From NCBI GenBank assembly GCA_016715895.1, contig JADJXH010000004.1, positions 1,798,001 to 1,862,000 of the forward strand: a stretch of DNA of 64,000 bases, written 5' to 3'. This DNA comes from Flavobacteriales bacterium. GTDB lineage: Bacteria; Bacteroidota; Bacteroidia; Flavobacteriales_F; PHOS-HE28. Position 1 is the stretch's first letter; every line of letters begins with the position of its first letter. The notes beneath the pieces are model-generated. The model was not told where the DNA came from and did not search any database. It was given only the letters and a program-made list of their open reading frames with translations. Below, one piece after another: positions 50,811 to 58,642 of this stretch. Made by a program: the position numbers and the translations under genes.

Positions 50811-50892
50811 GAAAGAAGCCCCCGGCGCGCGAACACCGAGGGCCTTGGTCGCTCAACATTCACCCCCTAAGGCATAGGAACATGAACACGAG
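50811..50892 (-). ncRNA. Candidate small RNA or leader with terminal hairpin
   Basis: On the minus strand a perfect TATCTTTG box (50906-50899) is followed by ~80 nt ending in a GC-rich hairpin (GGCCCTCGG ... CCGGGGGCT, allowing one G-U pair) and CTTCTTTC. The stretch contains only a 7-codon ORF (ATG at 50883) and no downstream gene within 500 bp. This is the layout of a short independent transcript; purely predicted. Confidence 0.4.
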
Positions 50893-50898
50893 CTAACA

Positions 50899-50906
50899 CA
50901 AAGATA
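50899..50906 (-). promoter_or_regulatory. -7 box TATCTTTG
   Basis: Exact match to TAnnTTTG on the minus strand, with no gene behind it other than the small transcript candidate. Confidence 0.45.
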
Positions 50907-51051
50907 GGGTGCACCCGCTGAGCCGACCAGGCAGCGCCAGGCCGTGCAGACACGGTCTACCAGCGGAGCCTTGCCGCAACCCGCGACGGACAAAGGCTTG
51001 AACGGAGCGGAAGAGGACCGGGCCAGCTACCCCGGTCAACACGAACGAACG

Positions 51052-52074
51052 ATGACCTCCCCCGCGATGAACCTCCGGTGGCCGGGCGCACGCCTTGGCC
51101 TGTTGCTCGGCTGCCTGGGGTTCGTTGCGGCTCTCCGCTGCGAAGCGCAGGGCAATTTGATTCCGAACCACAGCTTCGAAGAGTATGATACCTGCTTGGC
51201 CGTTTTGGGATTCTACACGCCCAATGAAGGGCCACTGCATTGGTTCTCGGCCAGTGGATCACCTGACTACTACCAAAGCTGTGTGGGGAACGGTGCGGCC
51301 AATGGGATACCGCAGAGTTTCTATGGGTACCAGTTTCCCCAAGACGGCGAAGCTCATGTGGGTATGGTAACCTATCAACAGCAGTATGGCTTGCGTGAGT
51401 ATGCCATGGTCGAGCTCTTGGAGGCGATGGATCCCGGCGAAACATATTACGCGAGCTTCTGGGCAAGCGCAGGATGGAATGGGATCAAGGATTACCCACA
51501 GCACTACGTCGCGGCAAGCCATGTTGGCATGCTCTTCACCGTACAACCACGACCTTGGACAATTGGTGATCCCTGGCCGACAGCCGGTAACAGCGCACAC
51601 GTGTATCATCCGTGGATCATAGCGGATACAGTAGGGTGGACTCTGGTGAGCGGCAGTTTCGTGGCGGATAGTGCTTATCGGTACTTGATGATCGGTAATC
51701 ACTTCGACAATGCCACCACGGACACGCTGCACTTCGCGACTTATCCATGGATGCCCAAGGCCTACACGTTGATCGACAACGTCTGTGTGTCCGTTGCCCC
51801 TGATGGCTGTCCCATGGCTACCGGACTCATGGATGTTGCGGTGGATGAGATTCACCTCCATCCGAATCCGGCTGCCGGTGAGTTGCACTTGGGCGGCGTA
51901 CCGGTCGGCGCACAGATCGTCATCCACGACGCCACAGGCCGGTTGATATGGGAAGGTCGTGGCGAACGGAATGCGTGGAATTTGGACGTGAGCGGGTGGC
52001 CGCGTGGAGGATATGTTCTACGCGTCATGCAGACAAGGAGTCATCGTACGTTCAAGTTCGTGTTGATCGAGTAG
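51052..52074 (+). CDS. T9SS cargo protein with NxVPNxSFE-type N-terminal domain
   Basis: 340 residues: signal peptide (core LGLLLGCLGFVAALRCEAQ), then 'NLIPNHSFEEYDTCL', the start of a carbohydrate-binding-like jelly-roll domain frequent in Bacteroidota ('YYASFWASAGWNG', 'YLMIGNHFDNATTD', 'YTLIDNVCVSV'). A type-A sorting domain follows ('LHPNPAAGELHLGG', 'IHDATGRLIWEG', 'WPRGGYVLRV'). Codon use is less GC-rich than its neighbours, suggesting transfer or a different age. Start at 51052 (51067 possible). Confidence 0.88.
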   Translation: MTSPAMNLRWPGARLGLLLGCLGFVAALRCEAQGNLIPNHSFEEYDTCLAVLGFYTPNEGPLHWFSASGSPDYYQSCVGNGAANGIPQSFYGYQFPQDGEAHVGMVTYQQQYGLREYAMVELLEAMDPGETYYASFWASAGWNGIKDYPQHYVAASHVGMLFTVQPRPWTIGDPWPTAGNSAHVYHPWIIADTVGWTLVSGSFVADSAYRYLMIGNHFDNATTDTLHFATYPWMPKAYTLIDNVCVSVAPDGCPMATGLMDVAVDEIHLHPNPAAGELHLGGVPVGAQIVIHDATGRLIWEGRGERNAWNLDVSGWPRGGYVLRVMQTRSHRTFKFVLIE

Positions 52075-52151
52075 CATCTACCTCAGCACGAACGAGGTGC
52101 TTGGGGTTGAACAACTCCCGGTCTTTCGGACCTCAACAACCACGAAAGACC

Positions 52152-54530
52152 ATGAAAAAGGGAATCAGTTTTCGGCCAGCATGCTTGGCTTTGGGTTTCA
52201 TTGTGTCCACCTTCGGGAGGGCGCAGGTGTCAACACCTAGCAATAGCCCGTCATCAGGGGACTACGTCGGTTGCAATGGCAGTACCGGATTTCCCTTGGA
52301 GGTCCGCCACAACGGCAACCAACCGATCCAATGGTGGACGGACAGCATCCAGCGGATGCAGCTGTACCACACGCGGACGGGCACCTTGCCGTTGCTGGGC
52401 GGTGGAACCATCAATGTGCAGCAGGATGGATACCTGGGCCTGAGCGGCACGCCCGGGTTCTTCGCCACGAACGGGTATGGGCCGTTCTCGCGGCTGCATC
52501 TGGCCGACCTGGATCCCAATAGCGAGGGCCAGAACCACTACAACCAGCCGTGGGGCTACCGCAGTTGGATGAAGAACGGGATGACCCTGACGGGCAACCA
52601 CGACCACGCGTACATCGGCCAGCGCTACTACGGGCACGACAGCACGGACCTGGTGATCCACTGGAGCGATAACGCCGAGAAGAGCCCCTTCGGACCGGAC
52701 CGGCTGCGTTTCATCTTCACCACGGACAACACGGGCGCGACCCAGGGTTCGCGCAGCCAGGAGGGCCTGGAGTTCATGCGCATGTACCCGGTGAACCAGA
52801 ACCAGGGCTTCGTGGGCATCGGCAATTTCGCCCAACCAGGGATCTCGCCGGATCCAGAGCCCAGCGAGCGGCTGGACATCCTGGATCAAACGATCCGCAT
52901 CCGGCGGTTGGTCCCGGACTACGAGGACGATCAGCTCGACCGCCTGGTGGTGACCGATGCGGATGGGCGCTTGCATTGGCGGGATGTGAGCAGCCTGCCC
53001 GCGCCGCCCGACAATTGCGAATGGACCATGGGCGCCAATCCGAACCCCAACCACGTGTGGACGGCGGTGGGTGCGGCGGACCCGGACTGCCCGGATGGAG
53101 AGGACAACGTCGGGATCGGCACGAACAGCCCGGTGGGTGGAACCAAGCTCAATGTCATTGAGAACACACCGCATTCCGGCTTGTCCAACCGAGGTGTTTT
53201 CGTGCGCACGGAGATCCCAACGGGAACCAATGGTGCAGGTGCCACTTGTATCGGTGTGCGTGCCGAGGCGGCCAACGCAGCAACGAACGTGGGTCTACAA
53301 GGGGCGGCGACATCATCCAGTGCATTGGCTGCGGGAAGCAACTACGGGATCGAAGGCGCCGCGACGGCTGGCGGTGCTGTAACAAGCAACCATGCGGGGC
53401 ATTTTGATGCTGGATTGACGAGTGGTGCGGCCGTGACGTTCAACCGGGGCGTGTTCTCCCGGGCGACGAACCATAACACAAGCGCGCACAACTGGGGTGG
53501 CCAGTTCGAGGCCTACGGCAACGGCACATCGGCGGACAACCGCGGGGTGGAGTGCTACGTGCAGGGTTCCGGAGCCAACCAGTTCAACTTCGGCTTACGC
53601 AGCTACCTCTGGTGCACGGGGGCCAATGCCAACAATTGGGGTGTTTGGAGCAGGGTGGATGGACCGTCCACGAGCAACAACATCGCCGTGTACGGCCAGG
53701 TGCCCGATACAATGACGAACAATTGGGCGGGCTACTTCGCTGGCCGGGTCCAGGTCACCGGCAGCATGTGGAACAACGGGACCTTCATCTTCTCGGACGC
53801 GGACATCAAGACCAACGTGGAGGACATTGAAGGCCAGGATGCGGCCTCCTTGCTGGGGCAACTATCGCCAAGGGCGTACAGCTACCAGAGCGCCCAATAC
53901 CCGCAGTTGTACCTGCCCGGCGGGCAACAGTTCGGGTTCCTGGCGCAGGAAGTGGCGCAGGTGATCCCGGCCGTGGTAGGCAGCACCAAAGTACCCGCCG
54001 AGTTGGATAGCCTCGGCAACGTGATCCACCCGGAAATGGACGTGGAGGGCATCAACTACACGGCGATGATCCCGTTGCTCGTGGCGGCGTTCAAGGAGCA
54101 GCAGACCACCATCAGCACCTTGCAGGACCAGCTAGCTGCAGTTCAACAAGACCTCGCCACCTGCTGCGCGGCCCACGGCAGCACGGATGGGCGCGGCATG
54201 AGCGCAGGGGCAGGGGCACGCCTTCGCCAAGGCTTCGGCGATGCGAACGCAGGTGCAGGTGAGGCCCTGCGCACCGACCTGATCATCGTGCCCAACCCGG
54301 TGGCGGATCACACCCAGCTGCGGTACACGGTGGCCACGCCGGGCCGCACGCGGCTGGAGGTGAGCGATGCCAGTGGCAAGCGGTTGGAGGTGCTGGAGGA
54401 GGCCGTGCGTGAAGCGGGTGCCTACACCCACGACTGGACCACCATGGATCTCGCGCCCGGCACTTACCATGTGACGCTGTACCTCAACGACAGCTTCGTG
54501 GTGAAGAAGGCGGTGAAGGTGGCTCAATAG
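52152..54530 (+). CDS. Tail-fibre protein with S74 chaperone domain and T9SS sorting domain
   Basis: 792 residues: signal peptide (core ACLALGFIVSTFGRAQ), a long beta-rich middle with repeats like 'NTSAHNWGGQFEAYGNG' and 'NNWGVWSRVDGPSTSN', and an intramolecular-chaperone Peptidase_S74 domain. The S74 domain has candidate catalytic Ser548 and Lys553 in 'FSDADIKTNVEDIE' and the usual 'QQFGFLAQEVAQVIP'. A coiled coil 'KEQQTTISTLQDQLAAVQQDL' and a type-A sorting domain ('IVPNPVADHTQL', 'VSDASGKRLEV', 'LAPGTYHVTL') follow. Combining S74 with a T9SS domain suggests a self-processing surface trimer. Confidence 0.92.
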   Translation: MKKGISFRPACLALGFIVSTFGRAQVSTPSNSPSSGDYVGCNGSTGFPLEVRHNGNQPIQWWTDSIQRMQLYHTRTGTLPLLGGGTINVQQDGYLGLSGTPGFFATNGYGPFSRLHLADLDPNSEGQNHYNQPWGYRSWMKNGMTLTGNHDHAYIGQRYYGHDSTDLVIHWSDNAEKSPFGPDRLRFIFTTDNTGATQGSRSQEGLEFMRMYPVNQNQGFVGIGNFAQPGISPDPEPSERLDILDQTIRIRRLVPDYEDDQLDRLVVTDADGRLHWRDVSSLPAPPDNCEWTMGANPNPNHVWTAVGAADPDCPDGEDNVGIGTNSPVGGTKLNVIENTPHSGLSNRGVFVRTEIPTGTNGAGATCIGVRAEAANAATNVGLQGAATSSSALAAGSNYGIEGAATAGGAVTSNHAGHFDAGLTSGAAVTFNRGVFSRATNHNTSAHNWGGQFEAYGNGTSADNRGVECYVQGSGANQFNFGLRSYLWCTGANANNWGVWSRVDGPSTSNNIAVYGQVPDTMTNNWAGYFAGRVQVTGSMWNNGTFIFSDADIKTNVEDIEGQDAASLLGQLSPRAYSYQSAQYPQLYLPGGQQFGFLAQEVAQVIPAVVGSTKVPAELDSLGNVIHPEMDVEGINYTAMIPLLVAAFKEQQTTISTLQDQLAAVQQDLATCCAAHGSTDGRGMSAGAGARLRQGFGDANAGAGEALRTDLIIVPNPVADHTQLRYTVATPGRTRLEVSDASGKRLEVLEEAVREAGAYTHDWTTMDLAPGTYHVTLYLNDSFVVKKAVKVAQ

Positions 54531-54532
54531 GC

Positions 54533-54622
54533 TTGTGCACAACATGGGTCAGGGGCCGCTTCGCGATCGCGGGGCGGCCCTTGGTGCACATGCACATGTG
54601 CCCATTTGCCCATGGACACAAG
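54533..54622. terminator. Nested inverted repeats between convergent genes
   Basis: Concentric arms: CTTGTG/CACAAG (54533-54538, 54617-54622), GTGCAC twice (54536-54541, 54585-54590) and GGGCCGC/GCGGCCC (54554-54560, 54575-54581) with CGCGATCGCG at the tip. A further palindrome GCACATGCACATGTGC sits at 54587-54602. Likely a bidirectional transcript end; the complexity suggests possibly more. Confidence 0.55.
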
Positions 54623-54676
54623 CGCACACGGCCACGACCTGTCCCGCTCCGCGGGATGTTCCCCGTGACCCGACCT

Positions 54677-55711
54677 TCAATTCCCCTTCCCCCGGCGCTG
54701 CCTGCGCTCGGCGCGCCGCTGCGGATCCTCGTGGAAGAAGTAGCGCAGGTCCACTGTGAGGTAGCTGCCGCTGAGGCCCGTGAGGATGGCGCGCCCCACG
54801 CTGTTGGCATCGAAATAGGTGAGCTCGGCCACGGCCATGTCGTCGAAGGCGCGGTGGTAGGTGGCGCCGAAGTAGAAGTAGCCCGAGCGTTCCGTGCGGT
54901 ACTCGAAACCGATGTTGCCCACGGCGCCCACTTGCAGCCAATTGCGCCGGAAGAGGTAGGCGCGCGCATCGTCCGTGTTATTGATGGCGTCGCTCGGGTA
55001 GGTGTCCAAGCTGGCGCCCAGGGCCGTGTTCATCCAGGTGCGTTCGCCGAGGCGGATGTACACCAGCAGCAGCACGGGGATCTCATAGCCCACATAGCGG
55101 ATGCGGCCGCTGCCGTCGACGGCCACCGTATCGTTCTCCAGGGTCCAGCGGTAGTTGCGGCGGATCTGGTGGATGCCGGTCTCCAGCGACAGCATGCGCG
55201 TGAACCCGTGCCGCACCTGCATGCCGAAGCCGAAGCCACCGGTGAGCTCCACGCTGCCGCGCAACGCGCCGCCCTGAAGCTCCACCCGCGGGTCGAAGAA
55301 GGAGAGGGGCACCACCGGCTTCACCTGCATGCCGAAGGTGGTGACGCCTTGTTGGGCCTGGAGGGTGGAGGGAAGGAGCAGGAGCAGGGGAAGGAGCAGG
55401 AGCAGGAGCAGGGGCAGGAGCAGGAGCAGGCGCAGGGGCAGGGGCAGGGGCAGGAGGATGGGCAGGGGCAGCGGCAGGGGCAGGAGCGAAAGGCGGCAGG
55501 CAGCAAGCGGCCCAAGGCCGGAAGCCAGAGGCTGGTGGCTGGCGGCTGGCGGCTGGAGGCCGGAGGCTGGAAGCTGGGGGCCTAAGGCTATGAGGTCCGC
55601 GAAGCCATGCCGGAGCGCGTCAGCGCCGACCGGGTTCCCTACCGGGCATCCACCAGGAGCTGCTGTCCCACGCGGAGGATCGAGCGTCGGGTGATGCCGT
55701 TCAGGTCGCAC
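54677..55711 (-). CDS. Outer-membrane beta-barrel protein with microsatellite-encoded signal peptide
   Basis: The last ~220 residues are a typical 8-stranded-type barrel ('PVVPLSFFDPRVELQGG', 'FGFGMQVRHGFTRMLSLETG', 'VGAVGNIGFEYRTERSGYFY', 'LTVDLRYFFHED'). Before it lies 'LLLLLPLLLLLLLPLLLLL' then 'PSTLQAQQG', a signal-peptide-like h-region and cleavage site, encoded by CTCCTG/CCCCTG hexamers. The only in-frame start is a GTG at 55711, which overlaps the upstream gene's 3' end and gives an implausible 90-residue Pro/Leu-rich leader. The true start is therefore unknown, and the repeat may have replaced it. Confidence 0.7.
   Translation of the reverse strand: MRPERHHPTLDPPRGTAAPGGCPVGNPVGADALRHGFADLIALGPQLPASGLQPPAASHQPLASGLGPLAACRLSLLPLPLPLPILLPLPLPLRLLLLLPLLLLLLLPLLLLLPSTLQAQQGVTTFGMQVKPVVPLSFFDPRVELQGGALRGSVELTGGFGFGMQVRHGFTRMLSLETGIHQIRRNYRWTLENDTVAVDGSGRIRYVGYEIPVLLLVYIRLGERTWMNTALGASLDTYPSDAINNTDDARAYLFRRNWLQVGAVGNIGFEYRTERSGYFYFGATYHRAFDDMAVAELTYFDANSVGRAILTGLSGSYLTVDLRYFFHEDPQRRAERRQRRGKGN
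55376..55490 (-). repeat. Hexanucleotide microsatellite CTCCTG/CCCCTG
   Basis: About 19 hexamers (GGAGCAGGAGCAGGGGCAGG on the plus strand) coding Leu-Leu and Pro-Leu within the barrel protein's signal region. The 6-bp period keeps the frame when units are gained or lost. Confidence 0.85.
55500..55585. repeat. GGCTGGAGGC/GGAAGCTGG simple repeat
   Basis: Degenerate AGGCTGGTGGCTGGCGGCTG units directly upstream of the microsatellite; same family as 50672-50768. Confidence 0.7.
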
Positions 55712-56760
55712 AGGGCTTGGATGGACGTGCCGTATTGCTCGGCAATGGCGTAAAGATGGTCACCTTTCGCCACCGTGTGGAACTGCGTACCCTTGGGATA
55801 GGCGGCGTAGGCATGGCGCGAACGCTTGATCACCAAGGTGTCCGCCTGCAGCGAACCGTTGCTCAGATCGATGATGCGCGTTGGGTCCAGCGGCATGCCG
55901 CGGAAGCGCACCTCGAAGTGCAGGTGGCTGCCCGAGGAGCGCCCCGAGCTTCCGCCCAGACCGATCAGTTCGCCCGCGTCCACCACGTCGCCTGCCTTCA
56001 CCTTGAAGCGGTGCAGGTGCGCGTAGTAGGTCTCCAGCCCGTTGTAGTGGCGCACCACCACCACGCGCCCGTAGCCGTTCTGCACGCCGGCATGGCGCAC
56101 CACACCGGGGAAGGCCGTGCGCACGGTGTCCCACACCTCCAGGTCCAGGTCGATGCCGTTGTGCGGACGGCCGTCGCGCCAGCCGAAGCGTGAGGTGAGC
56201 GGCCCCGTCACGGGCATGGCGAAGCCGCAGTGCGCCTGCTCGTCCACGAGCTGCAGCAGCAGCACACTGTCGCGTGCGGCGGAGGCGGGGGTGCACGCAT
56301 GCACGGCCAGGGTGTTCCAGTCGGTGTAGAGGCCGGTGATGTCGTGCGTGGGGTCGTCCAGCCAGGCCAGCAGGCCGCTGCGGTCCACCTCGCCCTGTGT
56401 GGGCATCTGCGCACTGTACAGGTTGATCTCGTTGATCAGCGCGTAGGGCACGGTGTCCAGTTCGAAGAGCGAGTCGATGAGCTGGATGATGCCGCCCTCA
56501 TCGAGCCCCCGGATCCGCTTGTACAGGGCGAGGTCGCGCAGCAGGTCGGCCGGTGGGTCGGTGAGCGCGCACAGCGAGTCCAGCATCGCGTCAAGCCGGT
56601 CGTCGGTGAGGGCCTCGCCCTCCGAAAGGGTGCGTTCGCCGTACATCACCAGCGCCGTCACCGTGTCGGTGCGCAGGGTGTCGCTGCCGGATGGAACCCC
56701 GGCGAAGGCCCGCCCGGTGAGGCTGGCCAGCAGGATGGACACGTGCAGGAGCGCGCGCAT
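55639..56760 (-). CDS. M23 peptidase with C-terminal LysM domain
   Basis: 373 residues: signal peptide (MRALLHVSILLASLTGRAFA), an N-terminal helical region (about 30-170), and the M23 domain with zinc ligands in 'PHNGIDLDLEVWD' (HxxxD) and 'GSHLHFEVRF' (HxH) plus 'YYAHLHRFKVKAGD'. The C-terminal LysM is 'FHTVAKGDHLYAIAEQYG' and 'LCDLNGITRRSILRVGQQ'. Predicted periplasmic peptidoglycan endopeptidase or division factor. TATCTTCG lies 28 nt before the start. Confidence 0.94.
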   Translation of the reverse strand: MRALLHVSILLASLTGRAFAGVPSGSDTLRTDTVTALVMYGERTLSEGEALTDDRLDAMLDSLCALTDPPADLLRDLALYKRIRGLDEGGIIQLIDSLFELDTVPYALINEINLYSAQMPTQGEVDRSGLLAWLDDPTHDITGLYTDWNTLAVHACTPASAARDSVLLLQLVDEQAHCGFAMPVTGPLTSRFGWRDGRPHNGIDLDLEVWDTVRTAFPGVVRHAGVQNGYGRVVVVRHYNGLETYYAHLHRFKVKAGDVVDAGELIGLGGSSGRSSGSHLHFEVRFRGMPLDPTRIIDLSNGSLQADTLVIKRSRHAYAAYPKGTQFHTVAKGDHLYAIAEQYGTSIQALCDLNGITRRSILRVGQQLLVDAR

Positions 56761-56788
56761 GCGGGCGTGTGTACGTGATGGAGGGTGG

Positions 56789-56796
56789 CGAAGATA
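56789..56796 (-). promoter_or_regulatory. -7 box TATCTTCG
   Basis: TATCTTCG on the minus strand, 28 nt before the ATG at 56760. Confidence 0.4.
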
Positions 56797-56893
56797 CCCG
56801 GAGGGGCGGACGGCCCTGCTGTGGTCGACGAGCGATGGGAATGGATCGCTGGAAGCCCGAACGTGCTGGACGAAGGCCGATCCGTGCCGGTGC

Positions 56894-57481
56894 TCAGGCC
56901 TGCTGCCAGGACATCACATCGGGCAGGGGCTTCCGATAACCCTTGGGCCAGTCGACCGCAGGGTATCCGATGTAGAACAGGCCCATGCAGCGGTCGCCCT
57001 CGGCCAGGCCGATGAAGTGCCGCATGCCGTCGCCGGTGACCACCGCGCCGGTGCCCCAGAAGCCGCCCAGCCCGTAGGCGGTGCACGTAAGGTGCATGTT
57101 CTGCACGGCACAGGCCACGGCCAGCTGCTCCTCCAGCTCGCTGATCTTGCCGCGCGGGTCGCGGGCCATGCCGAGCGCCACCACCACGCTGGCCTGCAGG
57201 GGGCGTTGCACAGCGTTCTCGTGCTTGCGCGGCATGAACTTCTCCGGCGGGGTGATGCGCGTGTATTCCTCGCCCATGAACGTGGACAACCGCTGGCGGG
57301 CGTCCCCGGCGAACACGACGAAGCGCCAGGGCTGCGTCATGCCGTGGTTGGGCGCCCAGGTGGCGTTGGACAGGATGAGCTCCACCATGTCGCGCTGCAC
57401 CACACGGTCGCTCATGTCCTTGGGTTGGATGGTGCGGCGGTCGCGGATCACCGCGGTGAGGTCGCTGACGCTGTGGCGCAT
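56894..57481 (-). CDS. Nitroreductase family protein
   Basis: 195 residues matching small FMN-dependent nitroreductases: 'VIRDRRTIQPKDMSDRVV' near the N-terminus (RRTI/S), 'ATWAPNHGMTQPWRFVVFAG' (FMN-binding APNHG..PWRF) and 'AYGLGGFWGTGAV' at the C-terminal FMN site. Reduces nitro-compounds or quinones with NAD(P)H. The start at 57481 is the family-consistent Met; a longer antisense-like frame upstream is not real. Confidence 0.93.
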   Translation of the reverse strand: MRHSVSDLTAVIRDRRTIQPKDMSDRVVQRDMVELILSNATWAPNHGMTQPWRFVVFAGDARQRLSTFMGEEYTRITPPEKFMPRKHENAVQRPLQASVVVALGMARDPRGKISELEEQLAVACAVQNMHLTCTAYGLGGFWGTGAVVTGDGMRHFIGLAEGDRCMGLFYIGYPAVDWPKGYRKPLPDVMSWQQA

Positions 57482-57510
57482 GGGTGTAGGCGGACGGTTC
57501 CGCCGGGCAG

Positions 57511-57518
57511 CGAAAGTA
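57511..57518 (-). promoter_or_regulatory. -7 box TACTTTCG
   Basis: TACTTTCG on the minus strand, 29 nt before the nitroreductase ATG. Confidence 0.4.
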
Positions 57519-57532
57519 CCGGTCACCGCATC

Positions 57533-57540
57533 TACCTTGC
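57533..57540 (+). promoter_or_regulatory. -7 box TACCTTGC
   Basis: TACCTTGC, 22 nt before the ATG at 57563; forms a divergent pair with the box at 57511. Confidence 0.45.
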
Positions 57541-57562
57541 GCCACCCTATTCCGGCAACCGC

Positions 57563-58564
57563 ATGAACCGCACCCTGACCCTCTCCGCCCTGGCGTTCGT
57601 CGCCGCCCCGCTCCTCGCCCAGCCCGTTATCGAGGCGTCCGAGAACCAGCCCGAGATCGGCGACGCCATCACGGTGAACTCCGGGGCGTTCACCAGCGCC
57701 GGCGCTGCGGGCAACGACCAGACCTACGACTTCAGCGGGCTCACCAGCACGGGCACCCGCATCTGGACCTACCTCGACCCGGCCGTGTACCCCGACGCCG
57801 GCACGCTGTTCCCCACGGCCAACATCGCCATGACCGATGGCACCACGGACACCACCTTCTATGCGATGAGCGGCACGGCCCTGACGGTGGTCGGTGAGGA
57901 TGCCGCCCTGCTCACCTTCGGCTACACGGCGCCCCTCGCACAGGGGCCCGACCTCATCCGGTGGCCGGCCACGCTGAATGACAGCTGGTCCGGGCCCATC
58001 TCGGCCACCTTCGACATCGATGGCGTGGGCACCTTCACCCGTTCGGGCAGCTACACCGCCGTGGTGGATGGTGCGGGCACCCTGGTGCTTCCCGGCGGCA
58101 CGAGCATGGCGGTGATCCGGGTGCGCTTCAACTCCACCGAGGTGAACGCCGGCCCGCTGGTCACGGTGACGCGCAAGAAGGAGATCTACAGCTACCACAC
58201 GCGCTTCAAGGCCCATCCGGTGGTGCGCATCATCAACGATTCGCTCAGTTCCAACCTCGGGCCCTCCCTGAACACGCTGGTCACCGAATGGCTGGATGCG
58301 ACCGAGGTCGGCATCGACGAGCGTTCCCTGGCGTTCAGCCTGGCGCCGAACCCGGCCGGGGATCTGGTGGTGCTCACCACGGAACGTCCGGTGGCGGCCG
58401 TGGAGCTGCGCGACGCCGCAGGTCGTGCGCTTCCGGTGAACGCCGCGCGCATCCAGGGCACGCGCGTGGAGCTCGGGCTCTCGGGGCTTCGCCCCGGGTT
58501 CTATCTGGTGCAGGTCACCGCCACCGATGGCGGCAGGGCCACACGCCGCCTGGTGGTGGAGTGA
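57563..58564 (+). CDS. T9SS cargo protein
   Basis: 333 residues: signal peptide (MNRTLTLSALAFVAAPLLAQ), a beta-rich domain ('NDQTYDFSGLTSTGTRIWTY', 'LPGGTSMAVIRVRF', 'IYSYHTRFKAHPVVRI') seen in many uncharacterised Bacteroidota surface proteins, and a type-A sorting domain ('LAPNPAGDLVVLT', 'LRDAAGRALPV', 'LRPGFYLVQV'). Function unknown. Confidence 0.9.
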   Translation: MNRTLTLSALAFVAAPLLAQPVIEASENQPEIGDAITVNSGAFTSAGAAGNDQTYDFSGLTSTGTRIWTYLDPAVYPDAGTLFPTANIAMTDGTTDTTFYAMSGTALTVVGEDAALLTFGYTAPLAQGPDLIRWPATLNDSWSGPISATFDIDGVGTFTRSGSYTAVVDGAGTLVLPGGTSMAVIRVRFNSTEVNAGPLVTVTRKKEIYSYHTRFKAHPVVRIINDSLSSNLGPSLNTLVTEWLDATEVGIDERSLAFSLAPNPAGDLVVLTTERPVAAVELRDAAGRALPVNAARIQGTRVELGLSGLRPGFYLVQVTATDGGRATRRLVVE

Positions 58565-58629
58565 GCCGGCTGGACCGGCCCCCCTCGGTCCGCGCATGCG
58601 GACCCGAACCACGGTCTGCGGGTGGGCGT

Positions 58630-58637
58630 TACCTTCC
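58630..58637 (+). promoter_or_regulatory. -7 box TACCTTCC
   Basis: TACCTTCC ends 5 nt before the ATG at 58643, implying a near-leaderless mRNA and excluding the earlier GTG at 58622. Confidence 0.45.
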
Positions 58638-58642
58638 ACCGC

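Noticed and set aside
55376..55490. On/off phase-variable repeat
   Set aside because: The repeat period is six bases, so slippage keeps the reading frame; only signal length would change.
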